From assembly GCA_025929585.1 (NCBI GenBank), contig JAICPY010000036.1:1-35650 (forward strand): DNA of 35,650 nt, given 5' to 3'. Both the position numbers and the translations under genes were made by a program. Shown in pieces: positions 1 through 8,139 of this stretch (position 1 is its first letter; each line of letters starts with the position of its first letter). Source of the stretch: Steroidobacter sp. (GTDB taxonomy: Bacteria; Pseudomonadota; Gammaproteobacteria; Steroidobacterales; Steroidobacteraceae). The notes below the pieces were generated by a model. It saw only the letters and a program-made list of their open reading frames with translations. It was not told where the DNA came from and did not search any database.

Positions 1-11
1 CATCACCTTCA

Positions 12-1535
12 TCACTTGGCACCCAAGAACATCTTGTACGCCGGATTGTCCGTCTCCTCCGCGTAGACGTACTTCAACTCTTTTACGTGCAAGTCGAAGT
101 CGACGCTTTGTGCGGCGGGAATTTGAATGCCAGCCAAGACTCGACCGTAGTCTGAACCATGATTGCGGTAGTGAAACAAAGTGATATTCCATTGCGTGCC
201 GATCGCGTTCAGGAACTTGAGCAGTGCGCCCGGCCGCTCCGGAAATTCGAATCGGAACAGTCTTTCGTTTGCTATTCCTTGCGAATGGCCACCCACCATA
301 TAACGGACGTGCAGCTTTGCCATTTCATTGTCGCTCATGTCGACAACGGCATAGCTCGCTTGCTTGAGCTGCGAGATCACCGCTTCTTTCTCTTTGCGAC
401 CTTCAGATAGAGCGAGGCCAACGAACAGTTGCGCGGCGCTGGCGTTGCTGTAGCGATAATTGAATTCGGTTACCCCGCGCCGGCCAAGCGCTTCGCAGAA
501 ACGCAAGAAGCTCCCCTTCTCCTCCGGGATTTCCACCGCGATCAGCGCTTCGCGCTGGCCGCCGATATCGGCGCGCTCCGCGATGTGCCGCAGCCGATCG
601 AAGTTCACGTTCGCCCCGCAGTTGATCGAGACGAAGGTTTTGCCTTTGCACTGCTCGCGCGCGACATAGCGTTTGATGCCGGCGACCGGCAACGCCCCGG
701 CCGGCTCGACGATGGTACGGTTGTCTTCGAAGATGTCCTGGATCGCAGCGCAGACTTCGTCCGTGCTAACGGTGATCACTTCGTCGATGTACTCGCGGGC
801 CAGTCGAAATGTCTCCTCGCCAACTCGGCGTACCGCGACACCATCCGCGAAGATTCCGACGCGATCCAAAGTGACACGCGAACCTTTCTGAAGAGATCGA
901 TACATGGCATCGGCATCTTCGGGTTCGACACCGATGATGCGAATCTTTGGGAAGAGGTACTTCACATATGCCGCGACGCCCGCAATCAAGCCGCCGCCGC
1001 CCACCGCGATAAAAATCGCGTCGATTTCATCGCCCGAATGCTGGCGCAGTATTTCCATACCGATCGTCCCCTGGCCCGCAATGACGTCAGGGTCATCGAA
1101 CGGATGGATGAACGTGAGCTGGCGATCGCGCGCCAGCGTCAAAGCGTGCTCGTAGGCTTGATCGTAGTCATCGCCATGCAAGACTATTTCGCCGCCCAGG
1201 TCGATCACTGCCTGCACTTTGATCTGCGGCGTGGTCTGTGGCATCACGATCGTGGCGGGAATACCGCGGCGTTTGGCGGCCAGAGCAACCCCTTGCGCGT
1301 GGTTGCCGGCAGAGGCGCAAATGACGCCGCGCTGCGCGGCCGTCTCGGACAAGTGAGCGATCTTATTATAAGCGCCACGAAGCTTGAACGAGAATACCGG
1401 CTGCAGGTCTTCACGCTTGAAGAGAACCTCATTGCCTAGACGCCGACTCAAGCGGCTAGCCGGCTCGAGGGGAGATTCGATCGCAACGTCATAGACGCGC
1501 GCCTTCAAGATGCGTTCGAGATAGTCGTGGGACAT
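12..1535 (-). CDS. ilvA: Threonine ammonia-lyase, biosynthetic
   Basis: Converts L-threonine to 2-oxobutanoate and ammonia, the committed step of isoleucine synthesis, in the cytoplasm with PLP. From the ATG at 1535 the protein is 507 residues, close to the 514 of E. coli IlvA. The PLP lysine lies in SFKLRGAY (K51), the phosphate-binding glycine loop is GGGGLIAG, and the last roughly 170 residues form the two ACT-like domains that bind isoleucine (feedback inhibition, known for the family). The frame stays open 83 codons upstream, but that stretch is low-quality sequence and MSHDYLERIL is the natural N-terminus; no clear Shine-Dalgarno precedes it. Eight bases after the stop, GAAGGTG is followed by an ATG at 3-1, so another gene probably continues off the left edge. 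It is not beside the ilvB/ilvN genes at 15.6-18.2 kb. Confidence 0.95.
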   Translation of the reverse strand: MSHDYLERILKARVYDVAIESPLEPASRLSRRLGNEVLFKREDLQPVFSFKLRGAYNKIAHLSETAAQRGVICASAGNHAQGVALAAKRRGIPATIVMPQTTPQIKVQAVIDLGGEIVLHGDDYDQAYEHALTLARDRQLTFIHPFDDPDVIAGQGTIGMEILRQHSGDEIDAIFIAVGGGGLIAGVAAYVKYLFPKIRIIGVEPEDADAMYRSLQKGSRVTLDRVGIFADGVAVRRVGEETFRLAREYIDEVITVSTDEVCAAIQDIFEDNRTIVEPAGALPVAGIKRYVAREQCKGKTFVSINCGANVNFDRLRHIAERADIGGQREALIAVEIPEEKGSFLRFCEALGRRGVTEFNYRYSNASAAQLFVGLALSEGRKEKEAVISQLKQASYAVVDMSDNEMAKLHVRYMVGGHSQGIANERLFRFEFPERPGALLKFLNAIGTQWNITLFHYRNHGSDYGRVLAGIQIPAAQSVDFDLHVKELKYVYAEETDNPAYKMFLGAK

Positions 1536-1749
1536 CGATGCCAGAGGAAAGCTAGTTTTTGATCGAACGCTACGGTAGCAGGAATGTGAGCGAGGGTCTG
1601 CGGGCTCATCAGCAGACTTCCAGTAATTCTCGGTGGTGGCCCTGGTAGAGTGTTGAAAAAGGCTCTTCCCGTGGTGTTCGGCATCGCTATGGTAAGCGTG
1701 GCGTTCATGGGGCCGTCCATGTTCGAACCTGCGCCCGCTGACGCACCTA

Positions 1750-1780
1750 TCGACAGCCGAATCGAGCGACCTGCAATAAT
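1750..1780 (+). promoter_or_regulatory. Possible sigma-70 promoter of the aminotransferase gene
   Basis: TCGACA (1750-1755, 5/6 to the -35 consensus) and AATAAT (1775-1780, 5/6 to the -10) are separated by 19 bases, slightly long. They lie 36 bases before the ATG at 1817. The rest of the 281-bp divergent gap 1536-1816 shows only a short GTCTGC/GCAGAC hairpin (1596-1617) and no convincing leader peptide for ilvA. Confidence 0.3.
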
Positions 1781-1816
1781 GCACCGTTTATAGAGATCTA
1801 CATTCCTGACGATCTT

Positions 1817-3124
1817 ATGCCGACTTCATTGAGCCGCCGAGAACTACTGACTGCGACTGCCGGCCTCGCATCGTTGAGCGCGACCCAAATCAGCTCCGCA
1901 CAGAACGGGACGATCCCCTCGTCCTCGAGGGAGCTGTGGGCCTGGGTGAAGACACAGCCGGTGCTCGAACAGCAAATCGCGTACCTCGACGTCGCGACCG
2001 CCGGACCTACGCTGCGCGCAGCGATGGCGGCCGAATACCGAGCACGCGAAGCCCAAAGCTTGGCGCTCGCGACGACCACATCCGGAAGCCATTGGGCAAC
2101 CGAGTCTGCCCGCCTTGCGACTCGCTTTGCCGCTTTTCTAGGATGCGATGCGGATGAGCTGTTATTCACGCATGGCGCCGGCGAAGCGCTGAGCTTGGTT
2201 GCACTAGGGTTGGATTTGAACGCCGGCGATGAGGTGCTTACTACTTCACGCGAGCATCCTTCTGCTTTGACACCGTGGCTGGTTCAGGCGCGCCGGCGCG
2301 GCATCATCGTCAAACAGATTGACTTACCCACCCCCATGACGGGGCCGGAACAGGCGCTTGGACTGTTCGCGGGTGCAGTAACCGACCGAACGAAAGTGCT
2401 CGCGTTCTCTCATGTGCAGTACGCCGATGGGGCTCTGCTGCCGGTGGCGGATCTGTGCCAGTTCGCACGTCAACGCAACATCATCAGCGTCGTCGACGGC
2501 GCCCAAGCCGTAGGGATGCTCGATTTTCAACTGCGCGATCTGGGTTGCGACTTTTATGCGACGTGCTTTCACAAATGGATCGGAGGCAGCCATGGAACGG
2601 GCGCGCTTTTCGTTCGTAGAGAGATGCTAGATCGCATTTGGCCGATCGAGCCGCGCGGACTCGATGCCTCGCCACCGATTTTCAGCCCCACGCAAGCATT
2701 GGGTCACGAGGCTGCACCGGCTACGCTGCACAAGCTCGGCAACATCGTGCCCAAGCTTTGGCCTGCGCTTCGCGGTACGGAATCTGCCATCGAATTTCAG
2801 CAGCAAGTGGGGCGCTCGAAGATCGAAGCGCGCGTTCGCGAGTTGGCGATTTATGCGCGGCTACGGATTCAGCAACTCGCCAACATAGAGATTCTGACTC
2901 CAGCGCGGCCGGGCTTGTGGGCAGGCATCCTCACGCTGCGCAGTGCTCGCCACAGTGGTATGGATCTCGCGACCTCGCTGGCGCGAGGCAATCGCGTGTA
3001 TGTGCGCGGGATCGAATGGCCCGATTCGACATTGGGCGCGCTGCGCCTGTCGGTCCACATCTTCAACACTCACGACGAGGTTGAAAAAATGCTCCAGGGA
3101 TTAGATCGGGCGCTGAAGATATGA
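1817..3124 (+). CDS. Exported class V aminotransferase-fold PLP enzyme
   Basis: A 435-residue fold-type I PLP enzyme of the class V group (cysteine desulfurase/isopenicillin N epimerase-like). The cofactor aspartate is in VVDGAQAVG (D227) and the Schiff-base lysine in TCFHKWIGG (K253), followed by the typical SHGTGALFV. The N-terminus SRRELLTATAGLASLSA fits a twin-arginine signal, which would export the folded, PLP-loaded enzyme to the periplasm; this is visible in the sequence but cleavage is inferred. Substrate cannot be told: a desulfurase would need a catalytic Cys loop that is not evident. The gene stands alone; after its stop comes the heptad inverted repeat at 3133-3283. Confidence 0.85.
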   Translation: MPTSLSRRELLTATAGLASLSATQISSAQNGTIPSSSRELWAWVKTQPVLEQQIAYLDVATAGPTLRAAMAAEYRAREAQSLALATTTSGSHWATESARLATRFAAFLGCDADELLFTHGAGEALSLVALGLDLNAGDEVLTTSREHPSALTPWLVQARRRGIIVKQIDLPTPMTGPEQALGLFAGAVTDRTKVLAFSHVQYADGALLPVADLCQFARQRNIISVVDGAQAVGMLDFQLRDLGCDFYATCFHKWIGGSHGTGALFVRREMLDRIWPIEPRGLDASPPIFSPTQALGHEAAPATLHKLGNIVPKLWPALRGTESAIEFQQQVGRSKIEARVRELAIYARLRIQQLANIEILTPARPGLWAGILTLRSARHSGMDLATSLARGNRVYVRGIEWPDSTLGALRLSVHIFNTHDEVEKMLQGLDRALKI

Positions 3125-3132
3125 GCATGAGA

Positions 3133-3283
3133 GAAGCGGATAGCGGATGGCGGATGGCGGATAGGTCGAAAGCGGGCGAGCTCGCACGACCAAGACGTAA
3201 ACGTTCGCAGAACCTCGCTGCCCAATCTATCGACCGCTCCGGCACCTCACCCTATCCGCTATCCGCCATCCGCTATCCGCTTC
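3133..3283. repeat. Heptad inverted repeat A
   Basis: Left arm 3133-3165 and right arm 3251-3283 are complementary at 32 of 33 positions. Each arm is four tandem units of GCGGATA or GCGGATG. The 85-base loop contains the palindrome GCGAGCTCGC. The element starts 9 bases after the aminotransferase stop and fills the gap before the next gene, which is on the same strand. Probable terminator or mRNA 3'-end structure; no T-tract follows. Confidence 0.9.
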
Positions 3284-3302
3284 TTTCATCTCTCAACTCT
3301 CC

Positions 3303-3710
3303 ATGGAGCTGACCCAAATGCTTCTGACCGGTTCGCTGGGCGGCCTGGTCAGCGTGCTCGCCCATTCGGCACTGTGGTCGGCAGTCGGTCTCGTTCGAAG
3401 AAGTGCCGTAATTTCGCGCGCCGAGCCGACTGCAAGCGAAGCGCTGCTGCACATGGGATGCGGAATCGCGCTCGCGTTTCTGTTCTGGCTGAGCTGGGGA
3501 CTCGCGGCAATTTCCGATCCGAGATGGTGGGTACGCGGGCTTTATTTCGGCGGACTCACTTGGCTGGCGCTGGTCGTGCCGACCATCGGCAGCATCGCGA
3601 TCACGCGCGCTTTGGATTTGAAGTCGGCGGCCGTGCTTGCCTCGCGTTGGGGGACGACGGCATTGACCGTAGGCCTCACCTGTGCCTGGAGTTGGCACCA
3701 AGCGGTCTGA
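3303..3710 (+). CDS. Small integral membrane protein, unknown function
   Basis: 135 residues, not recognised. Hydrophobic stretches at about 5-30, 49-68, 76-97 and 110-130 suggest three or four membrane helices, with a Trp-rich turn SDPRWWVRG between the second and third. There is no signal lipobox and no catalytic motif. The ATG at 3303 overlaps the NcoI-like CCATGG and lacks a clear Shine-Dalgarno. The stop codon lies inside a perfect hairpin (3701-3730). The gene is convergent with the hydrolase-fold gene and has no operon partner. Confidence 0.65.
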   Translation: MELTQMLLTGSLGGLVSVLAHSALWSAVGLVRRSAVISRAEPTASEALLHMGCGIALAFLFWLSWGLAAISDPRWWVRGLYFGGLTWLALVVPTIGSIAITRALDLKSAAVLASRWGTTALTVGLTCAWSWHQAV

Positions 3711-3730
3711 GCTCGATCGCTCAGACCGCT
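3701..3730. terminator. Perfect 12-bp hairpin between convergent genes
   Basis: AGCGGTCTGAGC (3701-3712) pairs exactly with GCTCAGACCGCT (3719-3730) around the 6-base loop TCGATC. It covers the last codons and stop of the membrane-protein gene and ends 10 bases before the end of the convergent gene. No T-tract is present on either strand, so it would act as a two-way hairpin, perhaps a Rho-linked or 3'-stabilising one. It has no heptad periodicity. Confidence 0.65.
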
Positions 3731-3740
3731 CGAGAATAGG

Positions 3741-4592
3741 CTATCGATCGAGGAACTCGCGAGCGACCGAGGCGAAGCGTTGTGGCGCCGCGCTCAAGAA
3801 TCCTTGGCCGAAATCCGAAAGATCGAGCATCGAGCCATTGCTCAGTGCGCCTCGTATTCGCGGTGCTTGCTCCCAGAATTCATCTTTGAGCCGAAGCACC
3901 AAGGTGGGTTGCTTCACCAGCGGCAATCGCTCGCTCGGGGCGTAATCCAACGCAGCGGCCAACCCTTTCACACCATGCACGCCCGCACGCAAACGGTCAG
4001 CGAAATCTTCGGCAAGTGCAGCCGGAGGGACGCCCGGTCCACGGCGCTCGAGCATACGCTGCCACTCTTCGGCAACGTCGCTCCCGTCCTCGCGAGAACC
4101 GATCGCAGCCGGATGTTGAAGCAGAGTCACTCGATCCTGAGAAGAGTACGCGGGCACGCCCCACAACATTATTCGCCGAATCTGCTGTGGACGCGTGATT
4201 GCGAGCTCGGCAGCGACAGCCGCGCCGAGTTGGTAGCCGAACACATCGACTTGACGCAACCGCAAGCCATCGAGAAAGTCGCCGACTGCGGCCGCCAAGT
4301 CCGCTACGCTCGCCTTACCATTCGGAGCATCGGACGTGCCATGACCTGGAAGGTCAGGAGCATAGATACTGCGGTCGCTGCCGAGCTCTTTGAGCATCGG
4401 CCCGAACAATCGTCCCGAACCGCCGCTGTGATGCAGGCACACAACCGGCATGCGCTCGTCGAAGCCGCCGCCGGATGGGTACGCAGTCCAGAGATGGATT
4501 TGACCGTAACGGCTCTCCGCATAAGAGCGTCGCACGTGAATCACGGCAGGCTGTGGTATCGGAAGACGATTTCGATGTTTCGCGTGGATCAC
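3741..4592 (-). CDS. Alpha/beta-hydrolase-fold protein lacking Ser and His of the triad
   Basis: 283 residues from a GTG at 4592. The fold is clear: oxyanion-type HHSGGSGRL (54-62), APDLPGHGTSD (78-88), nucleophile elbow and a C-terminal acid-turn LRLKDEFW (D237). The elbow reads GYQLGA, with Gln121 (CAA at 4232-4230) where the nucleophilic Ser should be, and the usual catalytic-His turn reads DFGQGF with Gln263 (CAA at 3806-3804). Two of three triad residues are therefore replaced, so ordinary esterase chemistry is unlikely; a binding, scaffold or cofactor-free non-hydrolytic role is possible. Alternative GTG starts exist inside the first 20 codons. It is divergent from the S9 peptidase and convergent with the membrane protein. 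Confidence 0.8.
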   Translation of the reverse strand: MIHAKHRNRLPIPQPAVIHVRRSYAESRYGQIHLWTAYPSGGGFDERMPVVCLHHSGGSGRLFGPMLKELGSDRSIYAPDLPGHGTSDAPNGKASVADLAAAVGDFLDGLRLRQVDVFGYQLGAAVAAELAITRPQQIRRIMLWGVPAYSSQDRVTLLQHPAAIGSREDGSDVAEEWQRMLERRGPGVPPAALAEDFADRLRAGVHGVKGLAAALDYAPSERLPLVKQPTLVLRLKDEFWEQAPRIRGALSNGSMLDLSDFGQGFLSAAPQRFASVAREFLDR

Positions 4593-4798
4593 TTATAACC
4601 CTCTGTGGCGTTTCCAACCCGACAGTCGCACTGCATCGCGCAGCTGACATATGCTGGAGCATCGCGCCCAATTGAATGTGAAGACGGATTTTACGTACCT
4701 AGGCCTCGCAAGAAATGGATCCACTTCTCAGCTTCGGCACCCGCAAACGGACTCGCTTGGCACACTTGAAAACGACCACAACCGTTCGAGGTTCGAGA

Positions 4799-6913
4799 AT
4801 GACACGACTGATGACGAGTAAGTTCAACGCGCAGTTGCTCGCGGTGTGTGTTTTGTGCGCGAGTTCGCTATCCCAGGCGCAAAGTCAGCCCTTCACCGCT
4901 GAGGCGATGTGGGGACTGAAGCGTCTCGCCGACCCGGCGATCTCGCCCGATGGACGCATGGCCGTCGTGCCCGTTACTGCTTACGATGTTGCAGAAAATA
5001 AAAGCAACACTGACCTGTGGCTTGTACCCACGAAGCCTGGCCGTTCCCGCCAGCTCACGAGCGGTGAAGCGAACGACAGCTCACCGGCATGGAGTCCGGA
5101 CGGACAGTTGATCGCCTTCGTTTCCAAACGCGGCGAAGACGAAGAAGCTCAGCTTTATGTCATTCCCGTCGATGGCGGCGAAGCACGCAGAGTCACCAAT
5201 GTACCCACCGGGGTGATCGGTCCTAAATGGTTTCCCGATTCGAAGCGCATCGCCTTCCTGTCGCAGATCTGGCCGGAGTTGAAGACATGGCCGGAAATGG
5301 CGCAGCGCATGAAAGAGCGCGCCGAACCGAAGATGACCGCCCAGGTGTGGAACAGGGCGCCAATCGCGTACTGGGATCGCTTCCTCGATCATCGAGCCAC
5401 GCACGTGTACTCGATCGGCATCAACGGTGGCGAACCCATTGCGATCACGGTGCGCTCTGGCTTGTCCTTGGACGTTGCGGAGCCCGATGCGAGCTCGTAT
5501 GACATCTCCGCGGATGGAACCGAAATCGCCTTTGCGTCCGACACGGATGGCACAGGCATCGACCAGAATTTCGACATCTTCATCATGCCGATCGAAAACG
5601 GCATGCCGACAAACATCACGGCGAACAATCCTGCGGACGATGTCGGCCCCATGTATAGCCCGGACGGTCGCTTGATCGCGTTTCGCCAGCAGCGCATCAA
5701 AGATTTCTATGCCGATCGCGCGCGCTTGATGCTCTTCGATCGCAAGGCGCGCACCGTCCGCTCGCTCACGGAAGATTGGGATCGATCCGTCGATGGGCTC
5801 GTGTGGTCGCCGGAGGCGGACAGTCTTTTCGGATCGATCGATGACGCCGGAGTGCGTCGCATCTACCGCTTCGACGTTGGCGGCGGTGCACCGCGCGCGA
5901 TCACTCGCGAGCACAGCTTCTCTTCACTCGCAGTCGCGGGCAACGGACCTGTCATCGTTGGTTTGCGTCAAAGTTTCGTCGAACCACCCACGCTGGTGAG
6001 CATCATCGCTCGCAACGGCTCCGCGACTAAACTTTCCGACTTCAACGACACTGCGCTCGCGAACCTCACCCAGGGCCGTGTCGAAAGCGTGACGTATCCA
6101 GGCGCGAATGGCGAAGAGGTCCAGATGTGGATCGTGTATCCACCCGACTTCACCGCTGAGAAGCGCTGGCCGTTGTATTTGTTGCTGCACGGCGGTCCGC
6201 ACAACGCCATGACCGACGGCTATCAATGGCGATGGAACGCCCAGGTGTTCGCAAACTGGGGTTACGTTACGGCTTGGCACAACTTCCACGGATCCAGCGG
6301 CTTCGGCCAAGCCTGGACGGACTCGATCACGAAGGAATGGGCAGATCTACCCTATCAAGACACCCTCAAAGCGGCCGAATGGTTCGCGAATCAACCCTGG
6401 ATCGACAGCGAGCGAATGGCTGCAGGCGGCGGCAGCTTCGGCGGCTACCTAGCGAGCTATTTGCTGGGGCACGAACATCCTTTCAAGACCTTGGTTGCGC
6501 ATGCAGCCGTGTACAACTCCTATACACAGTACGCAAGCGACTATGGTGCATCGAAGAAACGCTTCGGAGAATTCTGGGAGGATCTGGACCGCTTCAATCG
6601 CAACTCCCCGCACATGAGTGCAGCGAGCTTCCGAACTCCGACGCTGGTGATTCACGGCCAACAAGATCTGCGTGTACCGGTCAATCATGGCATCGAATTG
6701 TTCCATACCCTGCAGAACCGCGGCGTGCCCAGCCAATTCGTTTACTTCCCGGATGAGAACCACTGGATCCTCAAGCCGCAGAACTCATTGTTTTGGTATG
6801 AGACCAAGCGCAAGTGGCTGGGACAATACGTGCAGCCCGGGCCCGTGGATCCCATTGTTCCGGCTACAGCCCCCGTTGAATCAGAGAGCGATGTAAGCTC
6901 GAATAGCGAGTAG
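4799..6913 (+). CDS. S9 family prolyl oligopeptidase-type peptidase, exported
   Basis: Serine peptidase of the acylaminoacyl-peptidase/DPP-like S9 group, 704 residues from the ATG at 4799. The first 24 residues (LLAVCVLCASSLSQAQ) look like a Sec signal, so the enzyme is probably periplasmic or secreted. Residues about 30-420 hold the WD40-like beta-propeller (repeated SPDG motifs such as AISPDGRMA, WSPDGQLI, YSPDGRLI). The C-terminal hydrolase domain has Ser546 in GGGSFGGY, Asp623 in GQQDLRVP and His655 in DENHWI, a complete triad. The open frame runs 28 codons further upstream, but the ATG chosen gives the signal peptide and has a purine-rich GAGGTTCGAGA before it. The 206-bp divergent gap on its left holds no promoter I would defend. 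Confidence 0.93.
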   Translation: MTRLMTSKFNAQLLAVCVLCASSLSQAQSQPFTAEAMWGLKRLADPAISPDGRMAVVPVTAYDVAENKSNTDLWLVPTKPGRSRQLTSGEANDSSPAWSPDGQLIAFVSKRGEDEEAQLYVIPVDGGEARRVTNVPTGVIGPKWFPDSKRIAFLSQIWPELKTWPEMAQRMKERAEPKMTAQVWNRAPIAYWDRFLDHRATHVYSIGINGGEPIAITVRSGLSLDVAEPDASSYDISADGTEIAFASDTDGTGIDQNFDIFIMPIENGMPTNITANNPADDVGPMYSPDGRLIAFRQQRIKDFYADRARLMLFDRKARTVRSLTEDWDRSVDGLVWSPEADSLFGSIDDAGVRRIYRFDVGGGAPRAITREHSFSSLAVAGNGPVIVGLRQSFVEPPTLVSIIARNGSATKLSDFNDTALANLTQGRVESVTYPGANGEEVQMWIVYPPDFTAEKRWPLYLLLHGGPHNAMTDGYQWRWNAQVFANWGYVTAWHNFHGSSGFGQAWTDSITKEWADLPYQDTLKAAEWFANQPWIDSERMAAGGGSFGGYLASYLLGHEHPFKTLVAHAAVYNSYTQYASDYGASKKRFGEFWEDLDRFNRNSPHMSAASFRTPTLVIHGQQDLRVPVNHGIELFHTLQNRGVPSQFVYFPDENHWILKPQNSLFWYETKRKWLGQYVQPGPVDPIVPATAPVESESDVSSNSE

Positions 6914-6923
6914 CGGCGACAAA

Positions 6924-6997
6924 GGTGTAGACGTTGGACGTCAGAAGCGAGAATCTCTTGATCTTGATCTGGGAAATCTGTCATCTGACCTCTACAC
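6924..6997. repeat. Heptad inverted repeat B (imperfect)
   Basis: The left arm 6924-6947 contains units TAGACGT and TGGACGT followed by CAGAAG. The right arm 6981-6997, read on the minus strand, gives GTGTAGAGGTCAGATGA. The arms align if one whole heptad (TGGACGT) is missing from the right arm. The element begins about 11 bases after the peptidase stop, and its loop is about 33 bases. Weaker than A, F or K. Confidence 0.55.
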
Positions 6998-7028
6998 ATT
7001 TTCACCTCGACACGCAGCTTATGCCTCT

Positions 7029-8102
7029 ATGAACCGTCGCGACGCGATCAAACTAACGGCCGCAGCATTGAGTGTTTCGGTGAGTTCCTCGGCTTTCGCA
7101 ACAAAATCACTGCGCGTTCTGATCTTAGGCGGTACGGGTTTCATTGGGCCGCATTTCGTCGAAGCCCTGAGTGCTCGCGGACATACGCTGACGTTGTTCA
7201 ACCGCGGCAAACGCAACGCCGCGCTTTTCCCAAAGATCGAAACGCTGATCGGCGATCGAAACGGCGAGCTCGATGCATTGCGCGACGGCAACTGGGATGT
7301 GGTAATAGATAACTCCGGTTACGTGCCACGACACGTTCGGCTCTCGGCAGAGTTATTGAAGGAACGAGCCGAACGTTACATCTTTGTCTCCAGCATTTCC
7401 GCTTATGCAAATTTGACCAAGCCCGGAATCGATGAAGATTATCCGACGGCGACCCTGCCCGACCCTTCAGTGGAGCAGGTCAATGGCGAAACCTACGGCG
7501 GCTTAAAAGCATTGTGCGAGAAAGCTGTCGAGCAGGCATTCGGAGCGCGCGCGACGATTCTTCGACCGACCTATATTGTGGGCCCCGGCGATCACACGGA
7601 TCGTTTTACCTATTGGCCCGTGAGAGTTGCGCGAGGCGGCGAGATGCTCGCTCCCGGCACCCCGAAAGACCCGATCCAGTTTGTAGATGTTCGCGATCTC
7701 ACGGATTTCACCCGCGCTTGCGTCGAGGAAGGCATCACTGGCCGCTTCAACATCTGTAATCCGCCTCGCGAAGTTACTATCGGCGAGTTGTTGGAAATTT
7801 CCAAACGCATTACCAAGGCAGACACGAAGTTTCGCTGGGCTGACGAGGCATTTCTGGAATCGAACAAGTTGCTCGACAGCGGTGAGATCCCGATCTGGTC
7901 GCCGACCAAGGGCGAATACGCTGGAGCAGCACTCGTGAATCCGGCGCGCGCAATCGCAAGAGGATTGCACTTCCGCGACGCGGCGACCACGGTCACGGAT
8001 ACCTTGTCTTGGCATCGCACACGACCTGCCGAAGAGCAGAAGTTGCGAGCGGGGCTCACACCGGAACGTGAAGCGGAGTTGCTGAGCAAACTAACAGGCT
8101 AA
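7029..8102 (+). CDS. Exported NAD(P)-dependent epimerase/reductase (extended SDR)
   Basis: 357 residues. NRRDAIKLTAAALSVSVSSSAFA at the N-terminus reads as a twin-arginine signal with cleavage near residue 24. The Rossmann nucleotide loop is GGTGFIG (34-40), the SDR serine region is VSSISAY (120-126), and the catalytic pair is Y156-x3-K160 in YGGLK. The family includes NAD-dependent epimerases/dehydratases and isoflavone-reductase-like proteins; the substrate is not evident. Tat export would let the cofactor be bound before transport (known principle, inferred here). The gene follows the S9 peptidase on the same strand after repeat B and precedes a lipoprotein gene by 37 bases, so the latter two may be cotranscribed. 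No clear Shine-Dalgarno; a three-codon ATG frame (7021-7032) overlaps the start. Confidence 0.85.
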   Translation: MNRRDAIKLTAAALSVSVSSSAFATKSLRVLILGGTGFIGPHFVEALSARGHTLTLFNRGKRNAALFPKIETLIGDRNGELDALRDGNWDVVIDNSGYVPRHVRLSAELLKERAERYIFVSSISAYANLTKPGIDEDYPTATLPDPSVEQVNGETYGGLKALCEKAVEQAFGARATILRPTYIVGPGDHTDRFTYWPVRVARGGEMLAPGTPKDPIQFVDVRDLTDFTRACVEEGITGRFNICNPPREVTIGELLEISKRITKADTKFRWADEAFLESNKLLDSGEIPIWSPTKGEYAGAALVNPARAIARGLHFRDAATTVTDTLSWHRTRPAEEQKLRAGLTPEREAELLSKLTG

Positions 8103-8139
8103 GGCCGATTCTCGGTCGCAAGAAATTCGAGGAGAGATT

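Noticed and set aside
429-1439. 336-codon open frame opposite ilvA
   Set aside because: It lies entirely antisense to a well-supported threonine deaminase, and its protein has no recognisable motif; it is a codon-bias shadow.
1505-1720. 71-codon frame upstream of ilvA as a leader peptide
   Set aside because: It has no run of Ile, Val or Leu codons and no terminator/antiterminator pair next to ilvA, so attenuation is not supported.
5081-5914. 277-codon open frame opposite the S9 peptidase
   Set aside because: Antisense shadow of the beta-propeller region; composition rich in Arg, Ala and Asp.
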